Positions 19,850-31,742 of a stretch of DNA of 64,000 nt are shown one piece after another. A program made the translations under genes and the position numbers. The stretch comes from Salinivibrio kushneri (GTDB lineage Bacteria; Pseudomonadota; Gammaproteobacteria; Enterobacterales; Vibrionaceae): positions 1,885,001 to 1,949,000 of the forward strand of contig NZ_CP040021.1 in NCBI RefSeq assembly GCF_005280275.1, given 5' to 3'. The notes below the pieces were generated by a model, which was given only the letters and a program-made list of their open reading frames with translations, did no database searches and was not told the DNA's origin. The first letter of the stretch is position 1. Each line of letters opens with the position of its first letter.

Positions 19850-20326
19850 ATGCAGACTGATCTATGCCCTTGTTGCAGCAATCAAGCCTATCAAGCCTGC
19901 TGCGCGCCCATTCATCAAAACCCCGCCAATGCGTCTCATCCAGAGCAATTAATGCGCGCTCGCTACAGCGCACATCCCAAAGGCTTGGTAGATTTTATCG
20001 TTGCGACCTACCACAGTGAATGTGGCGCCGAATCGTTTCGTGTAGACATTGCCACCATGACCCAACATCAGTGGCAGTCACTCGAGGTCTTCGATAGCGA
20101 GGTGTTGCAGCAAGGTGAACTTGGCTTTGTGACCTTCAAAGCCCACTTTATTGCCGACGGTGAGCCTCAGTGCCTGTACGAGCGCTCTCGTTTTGTCAAA
20201 GAAACGATCGATGGACAGCGTCAGTGGCGATATATCGATGGTGTCTTCCCCGGTCATGTCAAAGCAGGGCGCAATGATCCCTGTCCGTGTGGCAGCGGGC
20301 GTAAATTTAAAAAGTGTTGCGGCTAG
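19850..20326 (+). CDS. YchJ/UPF0225 family SEC-C motif protein
   Basis: 158 residues. The N-terminus [14 protein letters not shown] is a first Cys-rich SEC-C-like motif, and the C-terminus [19 protein letters not shown] is a textbook SEC-C zinc motif like that at the end of SecA. In between lies the YchJ core with [12 protein letters not shown]. The function is unknown; SEC-C modules bind zinc and can contact SecB or ribosomes in other proteins. It is downstream of lpxH on the same strand. Confidence 0.88.
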   Translation: MQTDLCPCCSNQAYQACCAPIHQNPANASHPEQLMRARYSAHPKGLVDFIVATYHSECGAESFRVDIATMTQHQWQSLEVFDSEVLQQGELGFVTFKAHFIADGEPQCLYERSRFVKETIDGQRQWRYIDGVFPGHVKAGRNDPCPCGSGRKFKKCCG

Positions 20327-20420
20327 TTTCTTTCACCCTCTGACCAAAAGCTGGTTAAAAAACAATCAAGAATTCTTTTCCTTAGTCGATAATGTTAGTA
20401 AGACCAGAGGAGGATGAATC

Positions 20421-20624
20421 ATGAATTGGCTCGGCAATCTCAGTCCCGTTTATCGCACACCGCATGCGCCGCCCACCAAAGTATGGGCGATTCGAAAACA
20501 AGCTCATATTGAGGAGCGCAAGCAGCGCCGCTTAGATGACCCTAATGATCCTCAACATCACGCTCAGAAAGAGCATGAGGAAAACAAAAGAAAAAAAGAC
20601 GGTGAGCTAGATATTTACGTATAA
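20421..20624 (+). CDS. Small uncharacterised protein (67 residues)
   Basis: 67 residues beginning MNWLGNLSPVYRTP, then highly charged, with a Lys/Arg/Glu/His-rich C-terminal half that looks helical. The ATG at 20421 is preceded by an outstanding ribosome site, AGAGGAGGA at 20406-20414, which is the main evidence that it is translated. No signal or membrane segment is present. It lies 95 bp after the YchJ-like gene and before the his leader. I do not recognise a family. Confidence 0.65.
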   Translation: MNWLGNLSPVYRTPHAPPTKVWAIRKQAHIEERKQRRLDDPNDPQHHAQKEHEENKRKKDGELDIYV

Positions 20625-20691
20625 GTTCATCGCCCAGCCGCTAGGCTATCGCCACCACAGATAAAAACGTGTGGAAAAAAATAGCGGATCA

Positions 20692-20721
20692 TTGGTTGCA
20701 ATCTAAGCTGATTTTGATAAT
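20692..20721 (+). promoter_or_regulatory. Candidate his operon promoter
   Basis: TTGGTT (20692-20697) and GATAAT (20716-20721) with an 18-bp spacer, about 45 bp upstream of the leader peptide start. The -35 match is weak, and the assignment rests partly on position. Confidence 0.4.
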
Positions 20722-20767
20722 GTCAAAAGCAGTTAAATAAAGTTCAACGTAACGACGGACGACACAA

Positions 20768-20815
20768 ATGACTTCAGCGCTAATGACAATGCATCACCAC
20801 CATCATCCTGACTAG
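20768..20815 (+). CDS. hisL: his operon leader peptide
   Basis: A 15-codon frame encoding MTSALMTMHHHHHPD, with five consecutive His codons, ending at TAG 20813-20815. The C-terminal run of His followed by Pro-Asp is the same as in the enterobacterial HisL, although the His run is shorter (five instead of seven). Stalling of the ribosome at these codons when charged tRNA-His is scarce is the classic signal for reading through the downstream attenuator. The frame is too short for usual gene finders. Confidence 0.9.
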   Translation: MTSALMTMHHHHHPD

Positions 20816-20893
20816 TCTTTCGGGAGGAATGGTTTCGACTGGAAGACGAGTAAAAAGCGCTTCCGTCGGTCATTAGCCAGCTAACAGATTCAG

Positions 20894-20932
20894 ACCCTCG
20901 GGAGCACCGTCTTCCGAGGGTTTTTTCTTTTT
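20894..20932 (+). terminator. his operon attenuator
   Basis: Stem CCCTCGGGAG (20895-20904) with CTTCCGAGGG (20911-20920), one G-T pair, 6-nt loop, followed by TTTTTTCTTTTTT. It lies between hisL and hisG. The 5' part of the leader (GGAAG at about 20841, CTTCC at about 20861) can form an alternative hairpin, as expected for attenuation. Confidence 0.88.
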
Positions 20933-20963
20933 TAGCTTTTCATTTTTAGACAAGGAAGCACAC

Positions 20964-21860
20964 ATGCAAACACAACGCTTACGTATCGCCATCCAAAAAA
21001 AGGGCCGCCTGGCCAAAGAATGCCAAGAGTTACTCAAACGCTGCGGGGTAAAAATCAATTACACCGGCGAACGTTTAGTGGTTCACGCCGAAAACATGCC
21101 CATCGATCTGCTACTGGTCCGTGACGATGATATCCCGGGCCTTATCATGGACGGCGTAGTTGATTTAGGGGTGATTGGCGAAAACGAGTTAGAAGAAGTA
21201 CGCCTTGAGCGCATCAAGCTGGGCGAGCCCAGCCAGTACCAGCTGCTGCGCCGCCTCGACTTTGGCGGCTGCCGTCTCTCTATCGCCCTCGATAAAGACC
21301 AAAGCTATAACGGCCCACAAGATCTGGCCAACCAACGCATTGCCACCACCTACCCCAACATCCTTAAAGCCTATATGGACAAACAAGGTGTGAGCTTTAG
21401 CACTTGTATGCTCAATGGCTCAGTCGAAGTCGCGCCGCGTGCAGGGCTCGCCGATGCGATTTGTGATTTGGTCTCAACAGGTGCCACCTTAGAAGCCAAC
21501 GGCTTGAAAGAGGCCGAGGTGATCTTCCGCTCTAAAGCGGTATTAATTCAGCGTGAAGGCAGCTTCAGTGAAGAGAAAACCGCATTGATTGAACGCTTGC
21601 TCACCCGCATGCAAGGGGTCATCCAAGCCAAAGAGTCCAAATACATCATGCTCCACGCACCCAGCGAGACCTTAGAGCAAGTGGTCGAGCTACTCCCCGG
21701 CGCGGAAGATCCCACCATCTTGCCCTTGGCACATGAGAAGAGCCGTGTCGCTGTGCACCTGGTGAGTACCGAGAACCTGTTCTGGGAAACCATGGAAAAA
21801 CTGAAGCAGTTGGGTGCAAGCTCAATTTTGGTCCTGCCGATTGAAAAGATGATGGAGTAA
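20964..21860 (+). CDS. hisG: ATP phosphoribosyltransferase
   Basis: 298 residues, the long form of HisG with a C-terminal regulatory domain (about 220-298), so no HisZ partner is needed. It catalyses the first step of histidine synthesis, joining ATP and PRPP, and is the usual target of histidine feedback. [14 protein letters not shown] at the N-terminus and [19 protein letters not shown], which binds PRPP, around residue 170 identify it. It is the first structural gene of the his operon, 31 bp after the attenuator T-run. Confidence 0.97.
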   Translation: MQTQRLRIAIQKKGRLAKECQELLKRCGVKINYTGERLVVHAENMPIDLLLVRDDDIPGLIMDGVVDLGVIGENELEEVRLERIKLGEPSQYQLLRRLDFGGCRLSIALDKDQSYNGPQDLANQRIATTYPNILKAYMDKQGVSFSTCMLNGSVEVAPRAGLADAICDLVSTGATLEANGLKEAEVIFRSKAVLIQREGSFSEEKTALIERLLTRMQGVIQAKESKYIMLHAPSETLEQVVELLPGAEDPTILPLAHEKSRVAVHLVSTENLFWETMEKLKQLGASSILVLPIEKMME

Positions 21861-21866
21861 ATCACC

Positions 21867-23183
21867 ATGCGTACTGTGGTCTGGAAATCACTCGGAGAGT
21901 CACAAAAAGAAGGCTTAATGCGCCGCCCTGCGATCACAACCGGCGCGCAAACCCAAGCGAGCGTCGCGGATATTATCGCCGATGTCCGTGAGCGGGGAGA
22001 TGAAAGCTTAAAAGCATTGACCCAAAAGTTTGATGGTGTCGAACTTGATAGCATCAAGCTCGACAAAGCGACCTTGGCCGAGGCTGAAGCGCGCTTGGGA
22101 GAAGATATCAAACTCGCCTTACGCCAAGCCTACGACAACATCAGCACCTTTCACCGCGCGCAAAAAGCGCAACCGTTGAAAGTCGAAACCATGCCGGGGG
22201 TGGTGTGCGAGTCCATCACTCGCCCGATTAACCGCGTGGGGCTGTATATTCCCGGCGGCAGCGCGCCTTTGCCCTCTACCGTATTGATGTTGGGCGTCCC
22301 CGCACAAATTGCCGGCTGCCGCAAAGTAGTGCTGTGTACCCCACCACCGGTAGCCGATGAGATTTTATACTGTGCCAAACTGTGCGAGATTGATGAAATT
22401 TATACCCTTGGCGGCGCACAGGCGGTAGCGGCGATGGCTTTTGGCACTCAAAGTGTGACCAAGGTGGATAAAATTTTTGGCCCGGGCAATGCCTATGTCA
22501 CCGAAGCCAAACGTCAGGTAAGTCTCGCCGCCAATGGTGCAGCCATGGATATGCCCGCTGGCCCCTCGGAAGTGTTAGTGATTGCCGATGCCGGCGCGGA
22601 TCCAGACTTTGTGGCCGCCGATTTACTCAGCCAAGCGGAGCACGGCCCCGATTCGCAAGTGGTGCTGGTGACCCCCGCCCCGGAAATGGCGGAGAAAGTG
22701 GCGGATGCGGTGCAGCAGCAATTAACCACGCTAAGCCGCGCGGAGATTGCTAAACAAGCGCTGGGTAGCAGTGTGATTATCATTGCCGACACCCTCACTC
22801 AGTGCGTGTCGATTTCTAACCGCTATGGGCCGGAGCACTTGATTGTGCAAACCCAACAACCAAGGGATTTATTGCCACTGTTAGATAACGCCGGCTCGAT
22901 TTTCTTAGGGGCCTACTCGCCCGAGTCTGTGGGTGATTACGCCTCTGGCACCAATCACGTGCTCCCCACTTATGGCTATACGCGCACCTACAGCAGCCTT
23001 GGACTGGCCGACTTTACCAAGCGGATGACGGTGCAAGAGCTTAGCGACACGGGGTTACAAACACTGGGCCCGACAGTGATGCGCATTGCCGAAGCAGAAG
23101 GCTTGGATGCACACCGCCAAGCGGTCGATATTCGTCTGACTAAACTACAACAAACTCAAGACTCAGAGGACTCGTTAGCATGA
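21867..23183 (+). CDS. hisD: Histidinol dehydrogenase
   Basis: 438 residues. It catalyses the last two oxidations, histidinol to histidine, with NAD+ and a zinc ion. Signature segments include [25 protein letters not shown] and [13 protein letters not shown], the last of which holds zinc-ligand and catalytic residues. It follows hisG by 6 bp and overlaps hisC by four bases (ATGA), which indicates translational coupling. Confidence 0.97.
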   Translation: MRTVVWKSLGESQKEGLMRRPAITTGAQTQASVADIIADVRERGDESLKALTQKFDGVELDSIKLDKATLAEAEARLGEDIKLALRQAYDNISTFHRAQKAQPLKVETMPGVVCESITRPINRVGLYIPGGSAPLPSTVLMLGVPAQIAGCRKVVLCTPPPVADEILYCAKLCEIDEIYTLGGAQAVAAMAFGTQSVTKVDKIFGPGNAYVTEAKRQVSLAANGAAMDMPAGPSEVLVIADAGADPDFVAADLLSQAEHGPDSQVVLVTPAPEMAEKVADAVQQQLTTLSRAEIAKQALGSSVIIIADTLTQCVSISNRYGPEHLIVQTQQPRDLLPLLDNAGSIFLGAYSPESVGDYASGTNHVLPTYGYTRTYSSLGLADFTKRMTVQELSDTGLQTLGPTVMRIAEAEGLDAHRQAVDIRLTKLQQTQDSEDSLA

Positions 23184-24238
23184 GCATCGAAAAACTCGCC
23201 CGTGAGCAAGTACAAGCGCTCACGCCTTATCAGTCAGCCCGCCGCATCGGCGGTAGCGGGGATGTCTGGCTCAATGCCAACGAGTCGCCCTTTGACAATG
23301 CTTACACCGTAAGCGGCCAAGGGCTCAATCGCTACTCCAGCTGCCAGCCTGCCTCATTGAGTAATGCCTATGCAGACTATGCCGGCGTAGACACCAACCA
23401 AGTCATCACCACCCGCGGCGCCGATGAAGGGATTGATTTGTTGCTGCGTGCCTTTTGCGAGCCAAACCAAGATAGCGTGCTGATCTGTCCACCTACCTAT
23501 GGCATGTATGCGGTCAGTGCCGAAAACCAAGGGATCGCCACCACCCAAGTCCCTCTCACCGCCGACTGGCAGTTAGACATGGCAGGGATTGATACCGCCT
23601 TGGAGGCAGATGCCAGCATCAAGCTTATCTTCGTGTGTAGTCCTAATAATCCGACTGGCAATCTCATTAACCGTGACGACATTGAGGCGCTACTCACCCG
23701 TACCCAAGGTCGCGCGATTGTGGTGCTAGATGAGGCCTATATTGAATTTAGTCCAGAAGCGACCTGCACCGACTTGCTCGCACGCTTTGATAATCTGGCC
23801 ATTTTGCGCACCCTATCAAAAGCGTTCGCTCTGGCGGGACTGCGTTGCGGCTTTACCCTTGCCAGTCCCGCGATTATTAACTTGATGCTCAAGGTGATCC
23901 CACCTTATCCCGTACCGGTGCCCGTCGCAGACATTGCCGAGCAAGCGCTCTCCGAAGCGGGCTTGGCGCGAATGAAATATCAGGTTTTGGACTTAACCGC
24001 CAACCGTGCCTATTTGCAAGCCGGCCTCAGTATGCTGCCAGGCGTTGAGGTGCATCCAGGTTTTGGCAATTATCTGCTCATCACCCTAGATGACGCTGAC
24101 GCGGTGTTCGCACGTTTAGGGCGTGCCGGCATGATAGTGCGCCAAACCGCCGTGGCCAACAGCTTGCGCATCAGCATTGGTAACCGTGACGAATGTGAAA
24201 AAGTGCTGGCCTTTATCCGCCAGCAACTCAGTGAATAA
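23180..24238 (+). CDS. hisC: Histidinol-phosphate aminotransferase
   Basis: 352 residues, a fold-type I PLP enzyme that converts imidazole-acetol phosphate to histidinol phosphate with glutamate as amino donor. The PLP lysine is in [16 protein letters not shown] (about residue 215), and [10 protein letters not shown] and VLDEAYIEF are standard cofactor contacts. The start overlaps the hisD stop. The length matches E. coli HisC (356). Confidence 0.97.
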   Translation: MSIEKLAREQVQALTPYQSARRIGGSGDVWLNANESPFDNAYTVSGQGLNRYSSCQPASLSNAYADYAGVDTNQVITTRGADEGIDLLLRAFCEPNQDSVLICPPTYGMYAVSAENQGIATTQVPLTADWQLDMAGIDTALEADASIKLIFVCSPNNPTGNLINRDDIEALLTRTQGRAIVVLDEAYIEFSPEATCTDLLARFDNLAILRTLSKAFALAGLRCGFTLASPAIINLMLKVIPPYPVPVPVADIAEQALSEAGLARMKYQVLDLTANRAYLQAGLSMLPGVEVHPGFGNYLLITLDDADAVFARLGRAGMIVRQTAVANSLRISIGNRDECEKVLAFIRQQLSE

Positions 24239-24249
24239 GGACAACCACT

Positions 24250-25317
24250 GTGAAAGACAAGATTTTATTTATTGACCGTGATGGCACCTTGATTGTGGAG
24301 CCGCCTGAAGACTATCAAGTGGATCGTCTGGATAAATTGGCCTTTGAGCCGGACGTGATCCCCGCGTTGCTGAGCCTGCAAGCGGCAGGTTACACCTTGG
24401 TGATGGTGAGCAATCAAGATGGTCTGGGAACCGAGAGCTTCCCGCAAGCGGACTTTGATGCGCCACACAACATGATGATGGCCCTGTTTCGCTCACAAGG
24501 GATCCATTTTGAAGACGTACTGATTTGCCCGCACTTTGATAGCGATGACTGTAGCTGTCGCAAACCCAAACTAGGCTTGGTGAAAGACTATCTACAGCAA
24601 GGCCGAATTGATTTCGCCCAATCAGCGGTGATTGGCGATCGCGACACCGATATCACTTTAGCGAACAATATGGCGCTACAAGGGATCAAATATCAACGCG
24701 ACGTGATGGGCTGGCCACAGATTGTCGAGCGCCTCACCCAGCAGCCGCGATTGGCCAGCGTCACCCGCGCCACCAAAGAAACCGACATTCAAGTGGATGT
24801 TAACCTGGATAAGAGTGGCGGCAGTCGCATTGAAACCGGATTGGGCTTTTTTGACCACATGTTAGACCAAATCGCCACCCACGGCGGCTTTCAGCTCAAC
24901 GTTTGCGTCAAAGGCGATTTGCACATCGACGACCACCACACTATTGAAGATACCGCCCTGGCGTTGGGCGACGCACTCAAACGGGCGCTGGGAGATAAAC
25001 GCGGTATTGGCCGTTTTGGGTTTAGTCTGCCGATGGATGAATGCTTGGCGCAATGTGCGTTGGATTTATCTGGACGCCCCTATTTGAAATTTGAGGCCAG
25101 CTTCCCGCAGCCACAAGTGGGCGACATGTCGACCGAAATGGTAGGACACTTCTTCCGCTCATTGACCGACACCTTGGCCTGTACCCTGCACCTAACTGTG
25201 TCAGGCGAAAATACCCACCACTTGGTGGAAAGCTTATTTAAAGCCTTTGGCCGCACCTTGCGTCAAGCGATCAAGGTCGAAGGCGACGCCCTGCCAAGCA
25301 GTAAAGGAGTGCTGTAA
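24250..25317 (+). CDS. hisB: Bifunctional histidinol-phosphatase/imidazoleglycerol-phosphate dehydratase
   Basis: 355 residues from a GTG at 24250. The N-terminal HAD phosphatase ([13 protein letters not shown] at 7-19; zinc cysteines and His near [14 protein letters not shown]) removes phosphate from histidinol phosphate. The C-terminal dehydratase (about residue 168 on) has the manganese motifs [14 protein letters not shown] and [10 protein letters not shown]. The fusion is typical of gammaproteobacteria. The stop codon shares one base with the hisH start. Confidence 0.97.
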   Translation: MKDKILFIDRDGTLIVEPPEDYQVDRLDKLAFEPDVIPALLSLQAAGYTLVMVSNQDGLGTESFPQADFDAPHNMMMALFRSQGIHFEDVLICPHFDSDDCSCRKPKLGLVKDYLQQGRIDFAQSAVIGDRDTDITLANNMALQGIKYQRDVMGWPQIVERLTQQPRLASVTRATKETDIQVDVNLDKSGGSRIETGLGFFDHMLDQIATHGGFQLNVCVKGDLHIDDHHTIEDTALALGDALKRALGDKRGIGRFGFSLPMDECLAQCALDLSGRPYLKFEASFPQPQVGDMSTEMVGHFFRSLTDTLACTLHLTVSGENTHHLVESLFKAFGRTLRQAIKVEGDALPSSKGVL

Positions 25318-25916
25318 TGCGCAAACAGACTGTCATTATCGATACCGGCTGCGCCAATGTGTCCTCGGTGCGCTTTGCTGTCGAGCGTTTGGGGTATCAA
25401 GCAACACTAAGCCGCGATCCGGACGTGGTACTCGGGGCGGATAAACTCTTTTTGCCCGGCGTCGGCACCGCCAGTGAAGCGATGAAGAACCTCACCGAAC
25501 GCGGCTTGGTGGATTTAGTTAAGCAAGTGGAGCAACCGCTGCTGGGAATATGTCTTGGTATGCAAATGCTAGGGACGCACTCCGATGAAGGCGATAGCCC
25601 CGTCGATTGCCTCGGTCACATCCCCGCGCCCACCAAACTGATGGATACCGCAGGGCAGCCTCTGCCCCACATGGGGTGGAACCGGGTCGCCACCGTTAAT
25701 GACCATCCCTTATTCGATGGCATTCCCGCGGGTAGCCACTTTTACTTTGTCCACAGTTACGCGATGCCGGTCGGAGATTACACCTTGGCACAATGTCATT
25801 ATGGCCATGCGTTCAGTGCGGCCATCAATCAAGGCAACTACTATGGAGTTCAGTTTCACCCTGAGCGCTCGGGCAAAGTGGGCGCGCGTTTGATTCAGAA
25901 TTTTTTGGAGATGTAA
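25317..25916 (+). CDS. hisH: Imidazole glycerol phosphate synthase, glutaminase subunit
   Basis: 199 residues, a class I glutamine amidotransferase. The nucleophile Cys lies in [10 protein letters not shown] (about residue 80) and the His/Glu pair in VQFHPERS near the C-terminus. It produces ammonia that is channelled to HisF for ring closure. It overlaps hisB by one base and is followed 6 bp later by hisA. Confidence 0.97.
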   Translation: MRKQTVIIDTGCANVSSVRFAVERLGYQATLSRDPDVVLGADKLFLPGVGTASEAMKNLTERGLVDLVKQVEQPLLGICLGMQMLGTHSDEGDSPVDCLGHIPAPTKLMDTAGQPLPHMGWNRVATVNDHPLFDGIPAGSHFYFVHSYAMPVGDYTLAQCHYGHAFSAAINQGNYYGVQFHPERSGKVGARLIQNFLEM

Positions 25917-27411
<1,495 letters not shown>

Positions 27412-27415
<4 letters not shown>

Positions 27416-28035
27416 CGGCAGCGTGGGTAGAACGTATCGATTGGGAGAAAAACGCCGGCTTGGTGCCTGCGATTATCCAACACAGCGATAGCGGCCAAGT
27501 GTTAATGCTGGGCTACATGAATGCCGATGCACTGAACGCGACGCTCGAAACCGGTCACGTCACCTTTTGGTCACGCAGTAAATCACGCCTTTGGGTAAAA
27601 GGCGAAAGCTCCGGCCATGTGTTAAGTCTGGAGCACATTGCACTCGATTGCGATCAAGACACCTTGTTGGTCACGGCGACGCCACACGGGCCCACCTGTC
27701 ACCTCGGCACGACCACCTGCTTTGACAGCGATAACAAACCACCACACACGGGGCCCGGCTTTTTGTCGAGCCTAGAGCAAGTGCTTGCCAGCCGTAAAGA
27801 CGCCGCGCCTGATGACTCTTACACCGCAAGCTTATTTGCCAAAGGCACCAAGCGTATCGCGCAAAAAGTGGGGGAAGAAGGCGTCGAAGTCGCCCTAGCT
27901 GCCACGGCAGGCGATAAAGCCGAGCTATTAAACGAAAGCGCCGACTTGCTTTATCACCTGTTGGTATTGCTGCAAGACCAAGAGCTTAGCCTCCACCAAG
28001 TGATCGAAGTCCTCGCCTCTCGCCATCAAGGCTAA
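27412..28035 (+). CDS. hisI: Bifunctional PR-AMP cyclohydrolase/PR-ATP pyrophosphatase
   Basis: 207 residues. The N-terminal HisI part carries the zinc and magnesium residues in [13 protein letters not shown] and the [12 protein letters not shown] cysteines; the C-terminal HisE part is an all-helical pyrophosphatase ([12 protein letters not shown] around residue 155). The two carry out steps 2 and 3 of the pathway. It is the last gene of the operon, 34 bp before a strong terminator. Confidence 0.97.
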
Positions 28036-28069
28036 CAGCCACGCGCGTTAACCTAAACATAACCCCTCC

Positions 28070-28096
28070 AAAGCGCCGCCCACATGCGGCGCTTTG
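28070..28096 (+). terminator. Rho-independent terminator of the his operon
   Basis: Perfect 10-bp stem AAAGCGCCGC (28070-28079) with GCGGCGCTTT (28086-28095), loop CCACAT. The T-run is short (TTTG), but position and stem strength support termination. Confidence 0.78.
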
Positions 28097-28174
28097 TGTA
28101 ACGCAAGTTATCTCACTCGCAATTTAAGAGATAATACACGCCTTTGATTGACGCTCATCCCATGCCAAAATACG

Positions 28175-28191
28175 TTTGATGCATGATCAAA
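28175..28191. promoter_or_regulatory. Palindromic candidate operator overlapping the higB start
   Basis: TTTGAT-gcatg-ATCAAA is a perfect 6-bp dyad that contains the higB initiator ATG (28183). Toxin-antitoxin modules are commonly repressed by the antitoxin at such palindromes; assignment to HigA is inferred. Confidence 0.45.
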
Positions 28192-28464
28192 TCATTCGCA
28201 GATAAACGAACGCAGGCACTATACTCAAAGGGAACGTCAAAGAGGTTCCCTACCGAGCTGACGGTACGTGCGGCAAGAAAGTTGGAGTATATCGATCTCG
28301 CCACACAGCTCGATGATCTCAAGGTACCGCCCGGTAATCGCCTTCACGCTTTGTCAGGAAACAGACAAGGGCAATATGCAATAGCGATAAACAAACAGTG
28401 GCGCATTTGCTTTCGCTTTGAAGACGGTGACGCGTATGACGTCGAGGTTTGCGACTACCACTAA
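28183..28464 (+). CDS. higB: HigB-type toxin of the RelE/ParE superfamily
   Basis: 93 residues beginning MIKSFADKRTQALYSKG, the signature of host-inhibition toxin HigB (RelE-like fold). The C-terminal KQWRICFRFEDGDAYDVEVCDYH carries the conserved basic/aromatic residues expected for ribosome-dependent mRNA cleavage. It precedes its antitoxin, the gene order typical of higBA. No Shine-Dalgarno is visible before the ATG, so translation may be leaderless or weak. It is inserted between the his terminator and the pse cassette. Confidence 0.87.
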   Translation: MIKSFADKRTQALYSKGTSKRFPTELTVRAARKLEYIDLATQLDDLKVPPGNRLHALSGNRQGQYAIAINKQWRICFRFEDGDAYDVEVCDYH

Positions 28465-28477
28465 TGAGGTAACAGTG

Positions 28478-28792
28478 ATGACGATTTTCAATACAACTGG
28501 CATGCAACGCCAACCGACGCATCCTGGAGCCATGTTGCGCGAAGACTTTCTGCCCGATTACGGCTTGAGTGTAGAACAATTGGCTGATGCTTTGGGCGTC
28601 TCTCGTCAATCGATGATTGCCGTATTGGATGAGCGTAAAGCCGTGAGCCCGGAGCTGGCGCTTCGTCTCGCTCGTCTGTTTGGTAACTCGCCTGAGTTTT
28701 GGCTCAATGCGCAAAGGGCCGTTGATCTTTGGGAGGCGTCGCAATCAATTAAACACGAGGTAGCAAAAATAAAACCGCTTGATGTCGCTTAA
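28478..28792 (+). CDS. higA: HigA-type antitoxin, XRE/Cro HTH family
   Basis: About 104 residues from the ATG at 28478, preceded by TGAGGT; the in-frame codon at 28418 would overlap higB and lacks a ribosome site. HPGAMLREDFLPDYGLSVEQLADALGVSRQ is a classic HigA start with the HTH at about 27-50, followed by ELALRLARLFGNSPEFWLNAQ. It should bind HigB and autorepress the module. It is 13 bp downstream of higB. Confidence 0.9.
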   Translation: MTIFNTTGMQRQPTHPGAMLREDFLPDYGLSVEQLADALGVSRQSMIAVLDERKAVSPELALRLARLFGNSPEFWLNAQRAVDLWEASQSIKHEVAKIKPLDVA

Positions 28793-28811
28793 TCGCGCGT
28801 CATGGCCGTAG

Positions 28812-29876
<1,065 letters not shown>

Positions 29877-29882
29877 AGGAGT

Positions 29883-31034
29883 ATGGCGTTGATCCCATAC
29901 GGAAAGCAGCATCTTAGTGAGCAAGACTATGCCGCTGTGCTTGAGGTGCTAAAAAGTGATTATCTGACGCAAGGCCCGCAAGTTCCGGCTTTTGAAGCCG
30001 CCGTCGCCGAACTCACCGGGGCGGCGCATGCGGTCGCCGTCAATAGCGCGACATCTGCCCTGCATCTCGCTTGTCTGGCGTTAGGACTGGGCCCTGGCGA
30101 TCGTTTATGGACCTCGCCCATCACCTTTGTCGCGTCAGCCAATTGTGGCCGATACTGTGGTGCCGAGGTAGATTTTGTCGATATCGACCCAGACACACGT
30201 AACCTATGCCCCCAGCAGCTCGCGAAAAAACTGGCGCAAGCGGCCGCGACTCGCACCTTACCCAAAGTACTGGTGGTGGTGCATATGGCCGGCGCCAGTG
30301 CACCAATGGCCGAGATTGCCGCGCTTGCCAAGCGTTATCAGATAGCCATTATTGAGGATGCGTCACATGCGATGGGCGCACACTATCAAGGCGCGGCAGT
30401 GGGTGGATGCCAGTACAGCGATATTAGCGTATTTAGTTTTCATCCGGTCAAAGTGGTTACCGCGGGAGAAGCCGGGGTTGCAACCACCCAACATGCCACA
30501 TTGGCGAAAGCGCTGCGTCAGTTACGTAGCCACGGCATCACCCGTGATGCAGAAGACAGCCACGCTGCCCTGCCACCTTGGGGTTATGAGCAGCATGCAT
30601 TGGGGATGAACTATCGCCTCTCGGATATTCATGCCGCGCTTGGCCGTTCACAATTAACCCAACTTAGTTCCTTTATCGCCAAACGGTTTGCACTCGCTGA
30701 ACGCTACCACCAAGCGCTGGCGGATTTGCCCGTCAAGCGGCCCGTTTTAGACCCTGAGTCGGCATGGCATTTGTATTTGATTGAGCTTGAGCACGCCGAT
30801 ACACGCCGCGCGGTTTTTGAAGCAATGCGTGCGCAAGGCATTGGCGTGAACGTGCACTATATTCCTGTGCATACGCAACCTTACTATCAGGCACTGGGCT
30901 TCCAGCCCGGAGACTTTCCGCTTGCCGAACAGTATTACGCGGGCGCACTCACTTTGCCGCTTTACCCCGATTTAACCGAGCAACAGCAAGATACAGTGAT
31001 TGCTGCGCTACAAAAAGCCATTGAGGATGCGTGA
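29883..31034 (+). CDS. pseC: UDP-4-amino-4,6-dideoxy-N-acetyl-beta-L-altrosamine transaminase PseC
   Basis: 383 residues, a DegT/DnrJ/EryC1 PLP aminotransferase. IIEDASHAMGAHYQG and the PLP lysine segment VFSFHPVKVVTAGEAG (about residue 180-195) are characteristic of the family. It installs the C4 amino group on the PseB product. AGGAG ends one base before the ATG at 29883, which is too close; the TTG at 29889 gives proper spacing and the N-terminus LIPYGKQ, so the true start may be there. Confidence 0.94.
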   Translation: MALIPYGKQHLSEQDYAAVLEVLKSDYLTQGPQVPAFEAAVAELTGAAHAVAVNSATSALHLACLALGLGPGDRLWTSPITFVASANCGRYCGAEVDFVDIDPDTRNLCPQQLAKKLAQAAATRTLPKVLVVVHMAGASAPMAEIAALAKRYQIAIIEDASHAMGAHYQGAAVGGCQYSDISVFSFHPVKVVTAGEAGVATTQHATLAKALRQLRSHGITRDAEDSHAALPPWGYEQHALGMNYRLSDIHAALGRSQLTQLSSFIAKRFALAERYHQALADLPVKRPVLDPESAWHLYLIELEHADTRRAVFEAMRAQGIGVNVHYIPVHTQPYYQALGFQPGDFPLAEQYYAGALTLPLYPDLTEQQQDTVIAALQKAIEDA

Positions 31035-31037
31035 CCG

Positions 31038-31742
31038 ATGAATGTATGTATTATTCCCGCCCGAGGTGGCAGCAAACGCATTCCGGGCAAGAACCTCAAA
31101 CTGTTTAACGGTGCGCCCATTATCACTTATGCCATTGCGACAGCACGTCAAAGTGGGCTATTCGATCGCGTCTTGGTTTCCACCGATTGCGACGACATTG
31201 CCAGTGTGGCGCGCGATGCCGGGGCTGAAGTGCCTTTTGTACGTCCCGCCGAGATTGCCGGTGATCACGCTACGACCTTGGATGTGCTTGAGCATGCGAT
31301 CCAGTGGCTTAATCAGTCGCCACAGCAAACGCCTTTGCAAGCGATATGCTGCCTGTATGCGACCACTCCCTTTGTCACCACGGATGACTTGCGCCAAGGC
31401 TTAGCGTTACTGAACGGCGACACCGTCAAATACAGTTTTGCCGCCACCCGCTACGCCTTTCCAATTCAGCGCAGTATTCATGTCGATGCCGATGGCAGTG
31501 TCAGCATGTTGTGGCCCGAGCACTTCACCACGCGCTCCCAAGACTTACAACCGGCGTACCACGATGCGGGAATGTTTTACTGGGGCACGCCAAGTGCGTT
31601 TTTAGCGCGCGAGCCGGTTTTTGCTCCCCACTCGAAAGCCGTGTTGATCCCTCATTACCGCGTGCAAGACATTGATGAACCTGACGACTGGCTACGCGCT
31701 GAGCTAATGTATCAACTGTTGGAGCAACAGGCCTTGCTATGA
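31038..31742 (+). CDS. pseF: Pseudaminic acid cytidylyltransferase PseF
   Basis: 234 residues, a CMP-nonulosonate synthetase with the N-terminal nucleotide motif CIIPARGGSKRIPGKNLK. It activates pseudaminic acid with CTP to CMP-Pse. The variable segment HDAGMFYWGTPSAFL is typical of PseF and distinguishes it from NeuA. It is 3 bp after pseC and overlaps pseG by four bases. Confidence 0.94.
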   Translation: MNVCIIPARGGSKRIPGKNLKLFNGAPIITYAIATARQSGLFDRVLVSTDCDDIASVARDAGAEVPFVRPAEIAGDHATTLDVLEHAIQWLNQSPQQTPLQAICCLYATTPFVTTDDLRQGLALLNGDTVKYSFAATRYAFPIQRSIHVDADGSVSMLWPEHFTTRSQDLQPAYHDAGMFYWGTPSAFLAREPVFAPHSKAVLIPHYRVQDIDEPDDWLRAELMYQLLEQQALL

